The translations under genes were made by a program, and so were the position numbers. Positions 1 through 10,680 of a stretch of DNA of 64,000 nucleotides are shown piece by piece. The stretch is from Orbilia blumenaviensis (Eukaryota; Ascomycota; Orbiliomycetes; Orbiliales; Orbiliaceae). The notes beneath the pieces are model-generated. The model did not search any database, had not been told where the DNA came from, and saw only the letters and a list, made by a program, of their open reading frames with translations. How positions within the stretch are numbered: position 1 is the first letter of the stretch; each line of letters begins with the position of its first letter. The DNA lies in the NCBI GenBank assembly GCA_036872755.1, contig JAVHNS010000009.1, positions 434,001-498,000 on the forward strand. The letters run 5' to 3'.

Positions 1-470
1 AGCCGAACTCACACCGACAGGTGTCGAATTGACAGAGGCAGAGCTCACACCGGCATTGAAAGAACCTCCAGGACCAGCATGGCTGAGGGACGAAGCGCTC
101 CTGTGCAATGCAGCAGGAGGCCTAGCGGTTGTCGCCATCAAAAAAAAGCGACCTGTCGATATGGAAGAAAGTGTCGAAAAAAGTAGGGGTGAAAGGGGTG
201 GCGAGAGCAGCGAGAGTAGTTCCGGCGCAAGTGTGGGGAATTACGAAGCGATCGTTCAAGGCCTGGATGGATCCGAGTCGCTGGAAAATCTATCCAATCA
301 CGGGGAGAACTGGGCGAGTGTTCGGAGGGAAGGGTGTGAGCAAAGGGAAGGGTGACGTTCAGATGGCTGGAAAACAGATCCCTGAAGAGTTGGAGAGAGG
401 AAGATTGTTATTTTTTTTAAGATATGGACGTATATATATAGAACCAAGAGATGATGTATGTAAATGTTGA
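1..470 (+). CDS. 3' fragment of an unidentified gene; frame unresolved
   Basis: I do not recognise this gene. One frame is open from the left edge to a stop ending at 355 and carries a short imperfect repeat around E-L-T-P. A second frame is open from about 126 to 470 and is rich in Lys, Val and Trp, with a protein-like stretch around W-K-I-Y-P-I-T-G. The two overlap at a run of A residues near 140-146. A splice acceptor near 123-125 or a homopolymer frameshift could connect them, but no donor can be seen because the gene starts outside the window. The coding strand is probably plus. The reading frame and product are uncertain, and the region could be partly 3' UTR. Confidence 0.3.
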
Positions 471-1364
471 AGATGGCGATGAAGTCGGATCCAAAGAAAG
501 GATGGCGATGAAAATGATGACAAGAGGTTGTTTTTTGAGGCAGGGAATTGATGGCGCCGTGCGATTGGAGACGGCTTTGGATGAACCTTTTTGAGAAACA
601 GAGCAGAACAGTCGGTTGTTGTTGTTGCTGTGCGAAAGAAGATTGATTTGATTGGGAGCAAAACGAGCCGGGTTTTTCTCTGTTTGTTCTCAACCACACT
701 CAGCCCAGACTATCCGATAACCGACGGTGGCTTGCGAATGCGACCAACAAAAATATAGTACTGGAATGTCGGTATTGAAGTATCTAGTACCTGGGTAGGT
801 AGTTGAAGATAAAGTGGCTCGGAAAAGGGCTTATGTGAAGGAGGTGGAGAGAAGAGGAGGGGATTACCATTATCAACTTGAGGAATGCAATTGCAACATG
901 GCGCATTCGAGCCTTCAAATTAGGTCCTCATCTGGGCTGGAAAATAACACATGCCCGACCTTACATACGCGTGAGCTCCCTATCATTGGTTGGTTTCGTG
1001 CGGTGACCCACCTCGATTACTTCCCGGTTGGGAACGGTCGTCCAATTTATCACAATGAGGTATAAACCTGTTCGGCCACCTATCCATGTAGACTTCAATT
1101 CACTTCTCTATCTTTATTTTACTTTTGGTAGGGGTATCTGGTATTTTTCTTATACATCAGCAAGTATATATCATACAGTCGTGTACGCTTTTGAAGTGCA
1201 TGAATGAATATTGTACAGTATAGAAGGGAGTATCTACCAGCAGGTAGTAGATATTGGGGTGCCGCTAAGGGCAAGGATCCAGGAAAGAAGTACTCCAAAG
1301 TCGCCAATGCAATATGATTCAATCAGGTCAGTGGTCAGTGCCGATTAGGACAGGATGTTTATGT
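471..1364. other. Intergenic region, no gene seen
   Basis: The open frames here are short, lack domain-like composition and contradict each other. The stretch is AT-rich and probably holds the 3' end of the left-edge gene and the 3' UTR of the spb4 gene. Confidence 0.5.
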
Positions 1365-3272
1365 TCAATCCTCATCGTCGTTCTCTGCTTCGTTCTCGTT
1401 ATCATTCTCTTGCTTGCTTTTCTTAACCTGCCGGATCATCTCCTGTAACTCATCTGCATCTTTCTTCTCTTCCTCAGTCATTTTGCTGTATTTCTCAGCA
1501 TCTCTCCTCTTCCTCTTTCGTTCCCTCTTATCTTCTCTCTGCTCCTTTGTTTCTTGTTTCCCACTCCATGCCGAGTTCTTCTTGCTGTTTTCAATTCGCT
1601 GCTCTTTCTCCTTTTGCATTTTCTCCTGGAACTCCTCTGTTTGTCGGTATTGTATACCCTCCTGTCTTTGTCTTTCTCTCGCCTTGTCCTTGAACTTGAT
1701 CCCGTCGATATCGACATCGCCCTTTAATCCCAGGTCGATATCCGTAATTCCTTTCAATTCCGGCATTTTTGGCATCTTGAGAAGAGCCCACCCCCTCCCG
1801 GCTTCACTCCAGTCCATATCCTCGATCCTAAATATCGAACTGGTAACATGGGCTTTATAGCTTCTGACCCAGCTGACAAATCCTTGCATCCCTTTCTCGT
1901 AAACCGCCCTATCCCCTCTCACGACCTTCCTCAGTTTCTCAAGCCCTTCTTTCACCGTTTTCTCCTCAGGCACTGGGATCTCTGTGTCTGGTATCAATCT
2001 CATCGGCGTCTTCCTAACCTTCATGAATCCCACATAATCCTCCTCCCTCCCCTTTGTCAATAACAAAACCGCCTTCCCTCTCCTCCCAGCTCTCCCAGAC
2101 CTTCCACACCGATGCATAAACTGCTTCGGATCCTGTGGTGCATCTAACTGGATCACTAAATCCACCTCAGGCACATCCAGCCCTCTCGCCGCCACATCCG
2201 TAGTCAACAACATCGTAGCCCCTGTTGACCCCACAAATTCCTCAAAATTCTTCCCCCTGTTAACCGAAGACTGCCGCCCATGTAATGCAATAACCTTGAA
2301 ATATGTAGGGAGTAAAACCGGCAGCAAATGTGCAAAGTAGTCCACCGCGTGACATGTCGAAAAGTAAACAATCGTTTTTTGTGGCGCCAAAGGCAGAGAT
2401 TCGATGATCCGTGGTATCCAGAATAGCTTTTCCGAAGCCTTAACGGGTATGTATCCAATATCCAAGCTAACTGGTGTTCGTTTCTCCTCGTCTTTGTGGT
2501 CTCGAACCTTTACATTGATCCTTACACCGTTTCGTACACCGACCCATCCCATAACCCCCTCCACAGCATCCGTAACACTCGCACTAAATAGTCCAGTCCT
2601 TCTCTGTTTCGGCAGCCGTGCGAGAATCTTCATTAATGTGTCTTTGAACCCCAAATCCAGCAGCCTATCCGCCTCGTCAAGCACTAGAACATCAAAACTT
2701 GATGTTCTAACATACTCCGATTGTAGCAAATCATTAAGTCGTCCGGGCGTCGCAATAACCAGATTTGTCGAATTTGATAAAAAGAGCTTAAGATCCTTCT
2801 GTGGCGTAGTATTCGACCCTCCAACTAGTAACTGCGGCCGTATCGGACACGGTATAGTATTCACACCTTCCTCACCACCTTTTCCATCCTCAGCAACCGG
2901 CCAGAACTTCAGTAATCCCTCGCAAACGCCATGTATTTGTGTCGCCAATTCCCTTGTCGGTGAAATAACAATCCCTTCCAAAAAGCCTTTCCCACGTGTC
3001 TCTTTACTCCTCACAAGCCGTTCAATGATAGGTATTAAAAACGCCAAAGTCTTCCCGCTACCAGTAACAGCCTCGACGACAACATCCTTGTTACCGAGAA
3101 ACAGTGGGATGGTGGACGCTTGTACTGGCGTCATTTTTGTAAACCCCATTGTGGCGACGGCATCGAGGAGCCATGGGGAGAGGGTTGTGAGTGAGGTCCA
3201 TATTTGTTTTTCGGCAGACGAGGTGGTGGAGGAGGTTTTTGCCTTGGCTTTTGATTTTGATTTGGGAGGCAT
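1365..3272 (-). CDS. spb4: Spb4-type DEAD-box ATP-dependent RNA helicase
   Basis: A single-exon 635-residue protein. Helicase motifs occur in order: AVTGSGKT (motif I, residues 68-75), PTRELATQ, TPGRL, DEAD (199-202), SAS in place of the usual SAT (about 232-234), then TTDVAARGLD and HRCGRSGRAGR in the second RecA lobe. A Q-motif region with MTPVQAS precedes motif I. A Spb4-like C-terminal domain follows, and the tail is very Lys/Glu-rich. Yeast Spb4 is a nucleolar helicase for 60S subunit and 25S rRNA maturation and is about 606 residues, so length fits. I chose the Met of MPPKSK because family proteins begin this way; the frame stays open 77 codons further upstream, but that part is low-complexity and unlike the family. 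The only oddity is the Ser in motif III. Confidence 0.93.
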   Translation of the reverse strand: MPPKSKSKAKAKTSSTTSSAEKQIWTSLTTLSPWLLDAVATMGFTKMTPVQASTIPLFLGNKDVVVEAVTGSGKTLAFLIPIIERLVRSKETRGKGFLEGIVISPTRELATQIHGVCEGLLKFWPVAEDGKGGEEGVNTIPCPIRPQLLVGGSNTTPQKDLKLFLSNSTNLVIATPGRLNDLLQSEYVRTSSFDVLVLDEADRLLDLGFKDTLMKILARLPKQRRTGLFSASVTDAVEGVMGWVGVRNGVRINVKVRDHKDEEKRTPVSLDIGYIPVKASEKLFWIPRIIESLPLAPQKTIVYFSTCHAVDYFAHLLPVLLPTYFKVIALHGRQSSVNRGKNFEEFVGSTGATMLLTTDVAARGLDVPEVDLVIQLDAPQDPKQFMHRCGRSGRAGRRGKAVLLLTKGREEDYVGFMKVRKTPMRLIPDTEIPVPEEKTVKEGLEKLRKVVRGDRAVYEKGMQGFVSWVRSYKAHVTSSIFRIEDMDWSEAGRGWALLKMPKMPELKGITDIDLGLKGDVDIDGIKFKDKARERQRQEGIQYRQTEEFQEKMQKEKEQRIENSKKNSAWSGKQETKEQREDKRERKRKRRDAEKYSKMTEEEKKDADELQEMIRQVKKSKQENDNENEAENDDED

Positions 3273-3899
3273 ATTGGGAAGGGTGGTGGTAGGTGGGTTA
3301 TAACGACGGCGGCGAGAGGGTCTGTCGCATATTTTTTTTTTCTTTTGGAAAGGTTCGAATTCGAAAAATGTTGACAAGGTTTTGAAATGCGACAGAAGAG
3401 CTAGTCTTGGCATTGTGTGTTGGAAATTTGGCAGGACAACACAAAGGAACGACATAACAGTCTCAACACTAGACGACACAGTCTCGTAACCAGTAGATGA
3501 CATGAGTTTAATTTTAGGTAGTTCTGTAGAAAGTTATATTGATCTCGTTGAGGTTATACTATAGAGCCTGAGTTTCTGGTTCAGTGCCTTCACAAGAGCT
3601 GGCTTAGGAATCAGACACATAATAAATATAAATAACCAGCATGCTAGGACGGAATTAGAGGCCAAGAAAGGAGTTATTCAGGCCCAGCTAAGCATCATGT
3701 GTACAAATGGGCAACTAAATGTAGTTCGATCCTCGTCTCGTAGTATACGACGCTTCGCTGGCGGGATGATTATATGACTCGCTATGAATTAAATTTGCGA
3801 AATATATACAGGCTAAACCACTTTGCAAAGCTTTGTAAGGGCTGGGCCGATCCAGGCCATAAATACCTACTTAAGTAGACGCCAGTCCACCGCGAGTGC
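3273..3899. other. Intergenic, 5' region of spb4 and 3' flank of a CorA-like gene
   Basis: Both neighbours are on the minus strand, so this should hold the spb4 promoter. No further gene or RNA is recognised. Confidence 0.5.
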
Positions 3900-5547
3900 T
3901 CATACTATGCTCCCATCTTGGTATTTCCCACGCCCATAGATGCAGGATCCAATCCACACACGCCACTTCCACGACCATCCGTCCTTACTCCACTTAGAAA
4001 CTATAAATGCCACAAGCGAAGTAATTATTATGCAAAGCACCGCTGTCACTATAAACCATATAACGGACGGCAATTCAGAACCCTGCCATTCTCTGATGTT
4101 AATCCCAAATAATGATGCAGCGAATGTCAACGGTATATAAATAAACGCTACTTTAGTAAGTAGCTTCACACTCTCCGCCTGCTCAACTGACTTCCTTGCC
4201 TCTTGCACGGACTCGGTCGCTCTGAGAAAGGATTGATAGTTTTCGATAATGTGCCGAAGTTGACTGGCCCGTTCCTCCATCCGACCAACATCCATCGCAA
4301 TTCGTGTAGCAAGTTCTTTAGCGTATCTCGCATCCTGAGAAGCAACGTCCGAATTTATCCAAGGCGAGTGCGGATGCATCAAGTGGTCCCGAACTGAATC
4401 AGCCATGATTGCAATTTTATCATTCACACTCCCAAAAGTGTTTGGATCAAACAACTTATGTTCATCATCGAGTTTGCTTAGCCTATCCACCAATTCTCTC
4501 GGAGTCTCTTTATCGTATCTGCGCTGCAGCCAGTCTCTTAGCTGGCCGATGCTTTCCTGTACCGAGCCAATTTCTGCTAAAGACTCAATGAAATTTATCC
4601 TTAGGAATGGCTCTGTAATAATGATTGGTTGTGATACAGCAAGCCCAAGTTGAAGGTCTGTTAACTTAGATAGTCGAAAGAAGCAGGTATCGACATCGTA
4701 CGCGCCTGGTCGTTCTGGAAGGTCACCTAGGTCGCTTGGAGCTTGCGACCCAAATCTCAGGGTGTCCCGGTTTATTGCCCTGAAATTACAGCCTTTTTCT
4801 ATACTCTGTGGCGGCGTACGTCTGCCCTCGAGGCGGGATTTCCCGTCATGTCGACCGATGAAAACAATCACTATACACATCATACAAAATTTTTGTTATG
4901 TTAACCACGATTGCTTTTCTATATATACAAATCGATTTCCGAAAATGTGACCAAGTCATCAGATCCTTACCAACTTTGTACCCCAACCCATGACCCTGGG
5001 GAATCAGCAGAGATGTTCTTTTGCAGTTCGACCCGATCAGACTTATTGCCGAATTATCTCCCTCAGATGGTAGATAGTTTAAATATTCCCATCGTCTAGC
5101 TCTCTGGGTGTATGGTACTCGAGAAAGTTTTGGGTGGTGGAATTTATCCGAGAAGGGTAAAAAGTGTTCTGCTAGCAGTCTGAGATCGATATTGTAGAAA
5201 TGTGCGAAATCGGCTAGGATTTCCGGGTTATATTTCTCTCCGTGCTGAAAGACTATAATACGGAGTTTAATATCTTTCTCGGGATTTCTGATGAAATTAG
5301 CAATATCTTTAGGCTCTGGTCGCGGCAGACTCTTCTTAAGATGGTATTGAGGAGAGTTCCCTGATCCTTCAGCTTTATGGATATTCAAAGCGTGGACATC
5401 GATCCCAGATGTAATGTTCTGTGATATAGCTTCCTTGTATCTAGAGTACACATCGTCATAAAATTCCTCGAGACCTGGAGTATGCGATCCTAGGTCTTTT
5501 AGTTTGTTCAGAAACGTGTGCCAGACGTTTATATTTTCGTTAGGCAT
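3900..5547 (-). CDS. CorA-like Mg2+ transporter family protein (copy 1)
   Basis: Two exons, 5547-4971 and 4870-3900, join in phase 1 across a 100-nt intron with a GTAAGG donor, giving 515 residues. A long soluble N-terminal part is followed by a helical region and two C-terminal membrane helices. The first ends in FGINIREW (about residues 446-453), where CorA transporters carry GMN. The second is IWFIVTAVLCIIITSLVAF. CorA proteins are pentameric divalent-cation channels, but this fungal branch is of unproven function. The next gene is a paralogue with the same intron position and phase, so the two arose by tandem duplication. The Met-to-Ile change in the signature makes Mg2+ transport uncertain. 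The family call is firm and the substrate is not. Confidence 0.8.
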
Positions 5548-7180
5548 TATCGAGGTCTCTCCCGTCTCCCACCTATTACTAGTGAACTATATAGCTATAG
5601 GATTCGGCAATAGGCCTTGAGCTCGAAGTATCCCGTGAACAAAGGTTATTGAGCTGAGTTGAAGATATGAGTTCGGTGCGAGAACCCAGAGCGATACTGG
5701 ACCGTTGGAAAAAAAATGTGGAAATTTATGAGTTTATAGCCGAGAGCTAACAATAATGCTGCCTGCGACCGACTACTAGTGTAGATTATCTTCAAAGGCC
5801 TCGGGCTCGCGCCCGTTTTTTTTTTTTTTTTTTTTTAACAAAAAGTGGGGTCGGCATGGTCTCGTAATATCGGCATGAACACTAGCTCCGAAGGATCCAA
5901 TATCCTGAAAGCCTTGCCAATTCTGAGACGGCATGCCATCCCCGGATAGAATTGATGTGATGGATCATGAGCCCGACAAGCCGTTGTGCCAGCTGACCCG
6001 CCTCGTGGGGGTTGCGTAGATGCATACCCGCAGGACCCCGCATGAAGGCGAGAAGCGAGTGTCTTATATGTTTTGCCGAAATTATATATTTAACTATAAA
6101 GTGCAAGGAGTACTTTGTCCTATGTATCACGGCATGAGTGCATGCATGTGCTCACGGGCCCGTTTCTATGTTATCATGCCATGCACTTCGCAAAGTCACA
6201 CTACGATAAAGTCTAATGCATGGTTTGCAATGTACATATCTCCGTTTCAAAACATGTAAAAGAGTTCCCGCAACTATAGTATTAGGTGTTAAGTTTCTTC
6301 AATGGGTCCTTGAAGTACCCGACATCTCAATGATATCGATTTGGTACATATATTACTTTCAACCAAGGCCTCGAGAGCACGTCAATCTGGACCCGCAGCA
6401 TTCTTCAGCCCAGCCGCCTTTATCGTACGCAAGCTGCTGGCTAGCCAACGGGTCGGTTATCAGCACACAGGGTGCTACAAGAGGGACTGCCCCGCCAGGA
6501 GATGAATATACTAATAGATGCTTCCCTGAATTAGCATCGGATGGTCCTAAAAAAACCGCATTTATTGCAATCTCATATAATATAAGTATCTTTTTAGCGG
6601 GCAAAATTACAACAATTAGCTGCGTTGTAGATTTGCTGTTGTCACTAGCTTCGTACCCGAGATATATTGGTCAATACCATTAGTCTCAACATTGAAACGG
6701 TGTTCAAACGTGCGTGTATGTCCTACCGCTACCTCATGAGCTTAGGAAAACTCATGAAAATATAATTATGAATACGGATTTAGTTAACTGGGCTGAAAGC
6801 ATTCAGATACTATAGTTCCGGGGGAATAAATAATTGTGAATATATATCGTACATAGATAACATAAATAACTACTTAGCATCCATAAGATATTTGAAAACA
6901 CACACTCATTATACACATATACTTCGTACATTTGCGTCGTTCTATACTGAAAAGTCATGATATGAAAATTAACGCCAATAATGCCGCCCCAACGCATATA
7001 AGAATACCCAAAAACCCAGCCCTATGCCAAGTACCCGAAGACGAATTCTCACACTGATTAAACCTATAATTCCGCAAGATACGACCTCAATACTCTTTTC
7101 ATGCCAAAAATAAATCGCACCCGAGGGAGTCGCACTGGGGGGGAAATGTTGCTTTTTGTTTGTTTTCGCACTGGTATATC
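5548..7180. other. 1.6-kb gene-poor spacer between CorA-like paralogues
   Basis: No credible gene is seen. Small open frames occur on both strands without domain signals. The stretch from about 6560 to 6990 is strongly AT-rich. It contains a 21-base T run at 5816-5836. The promoter of the downstream CorA-like copy 1 should lie near 5550-5800. Confidence 0.5.
5816..5836 (+). repeat. Poly-T tract, 21 nt
   Basis: An uninterrupted run of 21 T residues directly after a GC-rich CTCGCGCCCG segment. It could be a nucleosome-excluding promoter element for the minus-strand CorA-like gene, whose ATG lies about 270 bp away, or the poly-A trace of an old retroposed copy. No target-site duplication was identified. 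Confidence 0.7.
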
Positions 7181-8881
7181 TTACACCATATTCTGTTTCG
7201 CTTGTCGTTTCTGTTCCCTTCTGATCCTTCTCAGCTCCGGATTGCGATAGTCCCGTATCTTAGTAGGTATCGCTATAAAGACATACGTGAGTGCTGCTAT
7301 GGTATAGGACAGCACGAAATACCAGCAGGCGCGCCCGTATCCATGATGTTCCTTTGCCCAGGCTCGAAAGTAGGGCGAAAGCTTCGACATCAACAGGGCA
7401 GAAAGGATGGTAAAGCTTGTGCAGCATAGAGCTATGATAAAGAACCACTTCAAATGAGGGACGTTATCCTGCCACTCATTTATATTCATTCCGAAAACTG
7501 AAGTTGCAAATGTCAGGGGAATGAAGATAAATGCGAGACGGGTAAGCTGGTTGACACTCTCGGCCTGTGCAACAGATCTTCTCGCTTCGAATATGGATTC
7601 CTGGGCAGATACTAACGCAGAGGTTTCCTTAAGAACCTCTCGCAGTTCCATAACTACATCCTGGACTCTCCTGGTATCTAGCATGGCGCTGGAAATGGCA
7701 TTGTGGGCGATTTCCATATGGGGTTTAGTGCAGTCCAGCCAGGGTGCGGCAAGGTGATCGTTTAGAGAGCGGTGCGACCTGGTGAAAGCGGCGTTGACTA
7801 TCTGGAAGGCCTTGAAGGGATCCATCTCGCGGCTACCCCAATGGGTTTCAGGTTTGACGGTAATACCATTAGTATCGTCTTGGCCTGCATCGGCGAGCCC
7901 GAAGCGGTTGATGTGGTTTTGAAGTTGGAAGATATCCTGGGAAGTCTCTAGGCAGTAACCTCTAACGAGCGGCAAAACAGTGAGGATTGGCTGTGATACG
8001 CAAGCCTCCAGTTCTATACTTGATTGCCGCGATAGCCGGAGAAAACAGGTCTCAGCTTCGTTTTGAGGCAGTCGCCAGCCCTTGAGCGATTCCAACGGTA
8101 AGTAGACCGAGGGTTGAATAATATCACGATTGAGTACGTTGGCCGAATAGAACTCCGAATCGCTTGATACAAGGACGAGAACTATGGATCATCACTTTGT
8201 GTTAGCAAAACATTCCAGAGCCATCTGATAATGGGGCATACGTGAGTGCACTCACGTGGCAACCTTACCTGTTTTAAAGCTCTGTGTAGGGTTGGAAACC
8301 AACATAATTGTAGTCTTCTTCTGGCGAGTCCAAACGGCCCGCTCGAACTCAATTGGCGAAAAGTGTGCCTCAGAGGGAAGGTATACAGGACAGGCATCTT
8401 TAATAGGGAGTTTATAGACGTTTTTATCTATGAAAGCATACCGGAGGTAATGTTCTTGCAGCATCCTCGGATTGATATCGTAGAATGTAGCCATATCCTG
8501 AGGTATCGCTTGGTCCGATCTTATGCCTCCATGAAAGCAGAGCAACACCCGAAGCTTCGTACCTGCTGGGGAAGACCGCACAAGGTCCTCGATACCTTTA
8601 TTACCCTTCACAGGACCTCGGCCGCAAACACTGAAGTACCCTGTTTGTTCTGTGAATTCTCCAATGTCCAGAGAGTACACCGCAGTATTGTGTCGGTCCC
8701 TCTCCAGGTCGAGCCTCAGAACGTCTTTGATAGTCTCAGTATCTGGGAATGCCCCCACCGCCCCGCGTAGATAGCTTTTGTAAGAGTCATGTTGGCTCGG
8801 GTAACTTGATGGGGTCCCAGAAGGAGAAAGGGTACTCTGTGACAACGTTGGAAAGCTGGTGGGTTCCTTTGTGTCTGTCAT
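7181..8881 (-). CDS. CorA-like Mg2+ transporter family protein (copy 2)
   Basis: Two exons, 8881-8269 and 8181-7181, encode 537 residues. The 87-nt intron has a GTAAGG donor, a GCTAAC branch site and phase 1, exactly as in the neighbouring copy. The canonical CorA signature is intact as FGMNINEW (about residues 433-440), following the helix FIFIPLTFATSVFG. A second helix, WFFIIALCCTSFTILSALLM, follows, and a third hydrophobic segment near the C-terminus (YFVLSYTIAALTYVFIAI) is absent from copy 1. The N-terminus is Ser/Thr/Pro-rich. CorA family members move Mg2+ and related divalent ions across membranes; whether this protein sits in the plasma or another membrane cannot be seen. It is the more conserved of the tandem pair. 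Confidence 0.85.
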
Positions 8882-9639
8882 TTCGAGGCCGCAAATGGGA
8901 AGATAAATAATCCAAACTTAATAGTTTAAGATGCGCTAAGTTTATAATAGAAAATAGCTGGCTATGACGTAGGTCAATGGAAAGGAGTATAATGAACTGT
9001 CGTAATATCGTAGGTATGCGACCCGCGCAAGGCTGATAGGCTTTCAGAGAAGCGCAAATGATTATACTGAAAATGCCTAAGGGCGATGGGATGAAATGAA
9101 ACAGACGCCGAACTGGCACGACAGACGTGGGCGCAGCCTTGAATATATACGATCCGTACGGTCCGCCCAAAGCGTGAGGTTGGGAAGCCCATTGGTAGAG
9201 GCTTCATACCTTGGGCGCCTAATTTTAGCTAAGCGCTGTGCCCTTGTAAGCTGCATGTGCAATCACAGACATTCTTGCAATTGGTTCGCGATATTTAGTA
9301 AAATGTGGCACAGAACTTACTAAAAGCACAAAATAACTCGGACTTATGCAATTATAGCTGAGCTCATGATCCTTCATTCGTAAATACAACGAGCCCCCTT
9401 TCTTTGCCTTAGGTAAAGTTGTCTAGGATCAATTACACAAGCTAGGTCGTGTCGGGGCACCCTTGCATCGTCCCACGAATGCGTTGGCGTTTCAAAACGC
9501 CACACCTATAAACTTTCTTGTGTTACCTTTGGTCCGGCAAGACCGACTTCAACCACACCCAAGCTCTTGTGCATGTCCGACAAATCGGAAAATTCGCCGA
9601 CCCACCATTCTATCCGCCAAACCCACCAAATTTAATGGC
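8882..9639. promoter_or_regulatory. Divergent intergenic region between CorA-like copy 2 and IMP2
   Basis: The two flanking genes diverge, so both promoters should lie here. In-frame sequence upstream of the IMP2 ATG lacks another ATG codon. No specific operator is identified. Confidence 0.4.
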
Positions 9640-10300
9640 ATGGCGGCGCCTCCGCCGACCCCTTCGAGATGGGCTTCTATCCTCCGCCATGGGATTCAGC
9701 TCCCTCTAGCCGCCAAAGTCTCCATAGGCGTTCTATCCTGGCTTCCCGTTGCTGTATTCTTCTTCGACAATGTCTATCACGTCTCGTGGGTTTCTGGTCG
9801 TAGCATGTACCCAACATTTCTCCCAGATTCTAACGCTGGTGCGCGGGATCTGATCCTCTTGAAAAAGTGGAATGCAAAGAAAGATCTGAAACGTGGAGAG
9901 GTAGTGGTTTATAGGTCACCCGTTGATCCCGAGGTTACTGCTATCAAGCGGATAGTGGGTTTAGAAGGTGATATTGTTATGACAAAAAAACCATTTCCGC
10001 TAGACGAGGTTGTGATTCCTAGGAATCATGTTTGGGTGGAAGGGGATGATATTCACAGCCATGATAGCAATCATTTTGGGGCAGTATGTTATCAGCAACC
10101 GAATAATTTAAGGGTCGTTAACCAGACAGCTAATAGATGGAGGGAAAATGAAGATTAGTGCACACTTGATCCAAGCCAAGGTCACTCATATTATATGGCC
10201 ATTCTCTAGGCAAGGAGTGGTTGAAAGGAAGTTGCCATTACCGGCACAGCGGCGGGTGATTCCAGCTGAGAGAAGAATCGTGACCGTTTTTGGTGGATGA
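9640..10300 (+). CDS. IMP2: Mitochondrial inner membrane protease subunit 2 (signal peptidase family S26)
   Basis: Exons 9640-10083 and 10154-10300 give 196 residues. The 70-nt intron has a GTATGT donor. The splice restores the conserved C-terminal strand (GAISAHLIQAKVTHIIWP), which the unspliced frame lacks. A membrane helix lies around residues 27-42. The catalytic Ser is S55 in GRSMYPT and the general-base Lys is K103 in AIKRIVG. Imp2 with Imp1 cleaves sorting signals of proteins sent to the intermembrane space, acting on the outer face of the inner membrane. Yeast Imp2 is 177 residues, so length fits. The start is the first in-frame ATG. The gene converges on the Spo71-like gene 380 bp away. 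Confidence 0.93.
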
Positions 10301-10680
10301 GTTGACTGTTCTCGAGAAACAATAATGCCCTAGTATATTAAAGTTTGATAAGGTAATATTATTAATAACTGCTGTGTACTTGCTATGAAAAAAAATCAAA
10401 TGAAGGTAGAGACGCATCAACAATGTTGGTTTTGGATAACCCCAAATCGAAGGCCTTCCGCAAGAGAAACAATAAATTCTTTTATGATGAAACGCCAGCA
10501 TAAAAAGACACCAGCAAACCATGGATAGAAATTCAGAAAGAAACCCATCGCTCGATTGAAAGCAAAAACACTCAGAAACAATATCCCATATCGTCTCGCT
10601 CCGGTCTATGAAAATGACTCCTTAACTTGATGGAGAGGAAAATAAGCAAAAGAAGGGGAAACTGCTGTGCTAATAATTAA
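10301..10680. other. Convergent 3' spacer
   Basis: 380 bp between the stop codons of IMP2 and the minus-strand Spo71-like gene. It should hold both 3' UTRs. Nothing else is seen. Confidence 0.5.

Noticed and set aside
2404..3303. 299-codon plus-strand open frame
   Set aside because: It is the antisense shadow of the Spb4 helicase, which carries all DEAD-box motifs.
5816..5836. Poly-T run as evidence of a retrotransposon insertion
   Set aside because: No reverse transcriptase fragments or target-site duplications were seen nearby; a promoter homopolymer is as likely.
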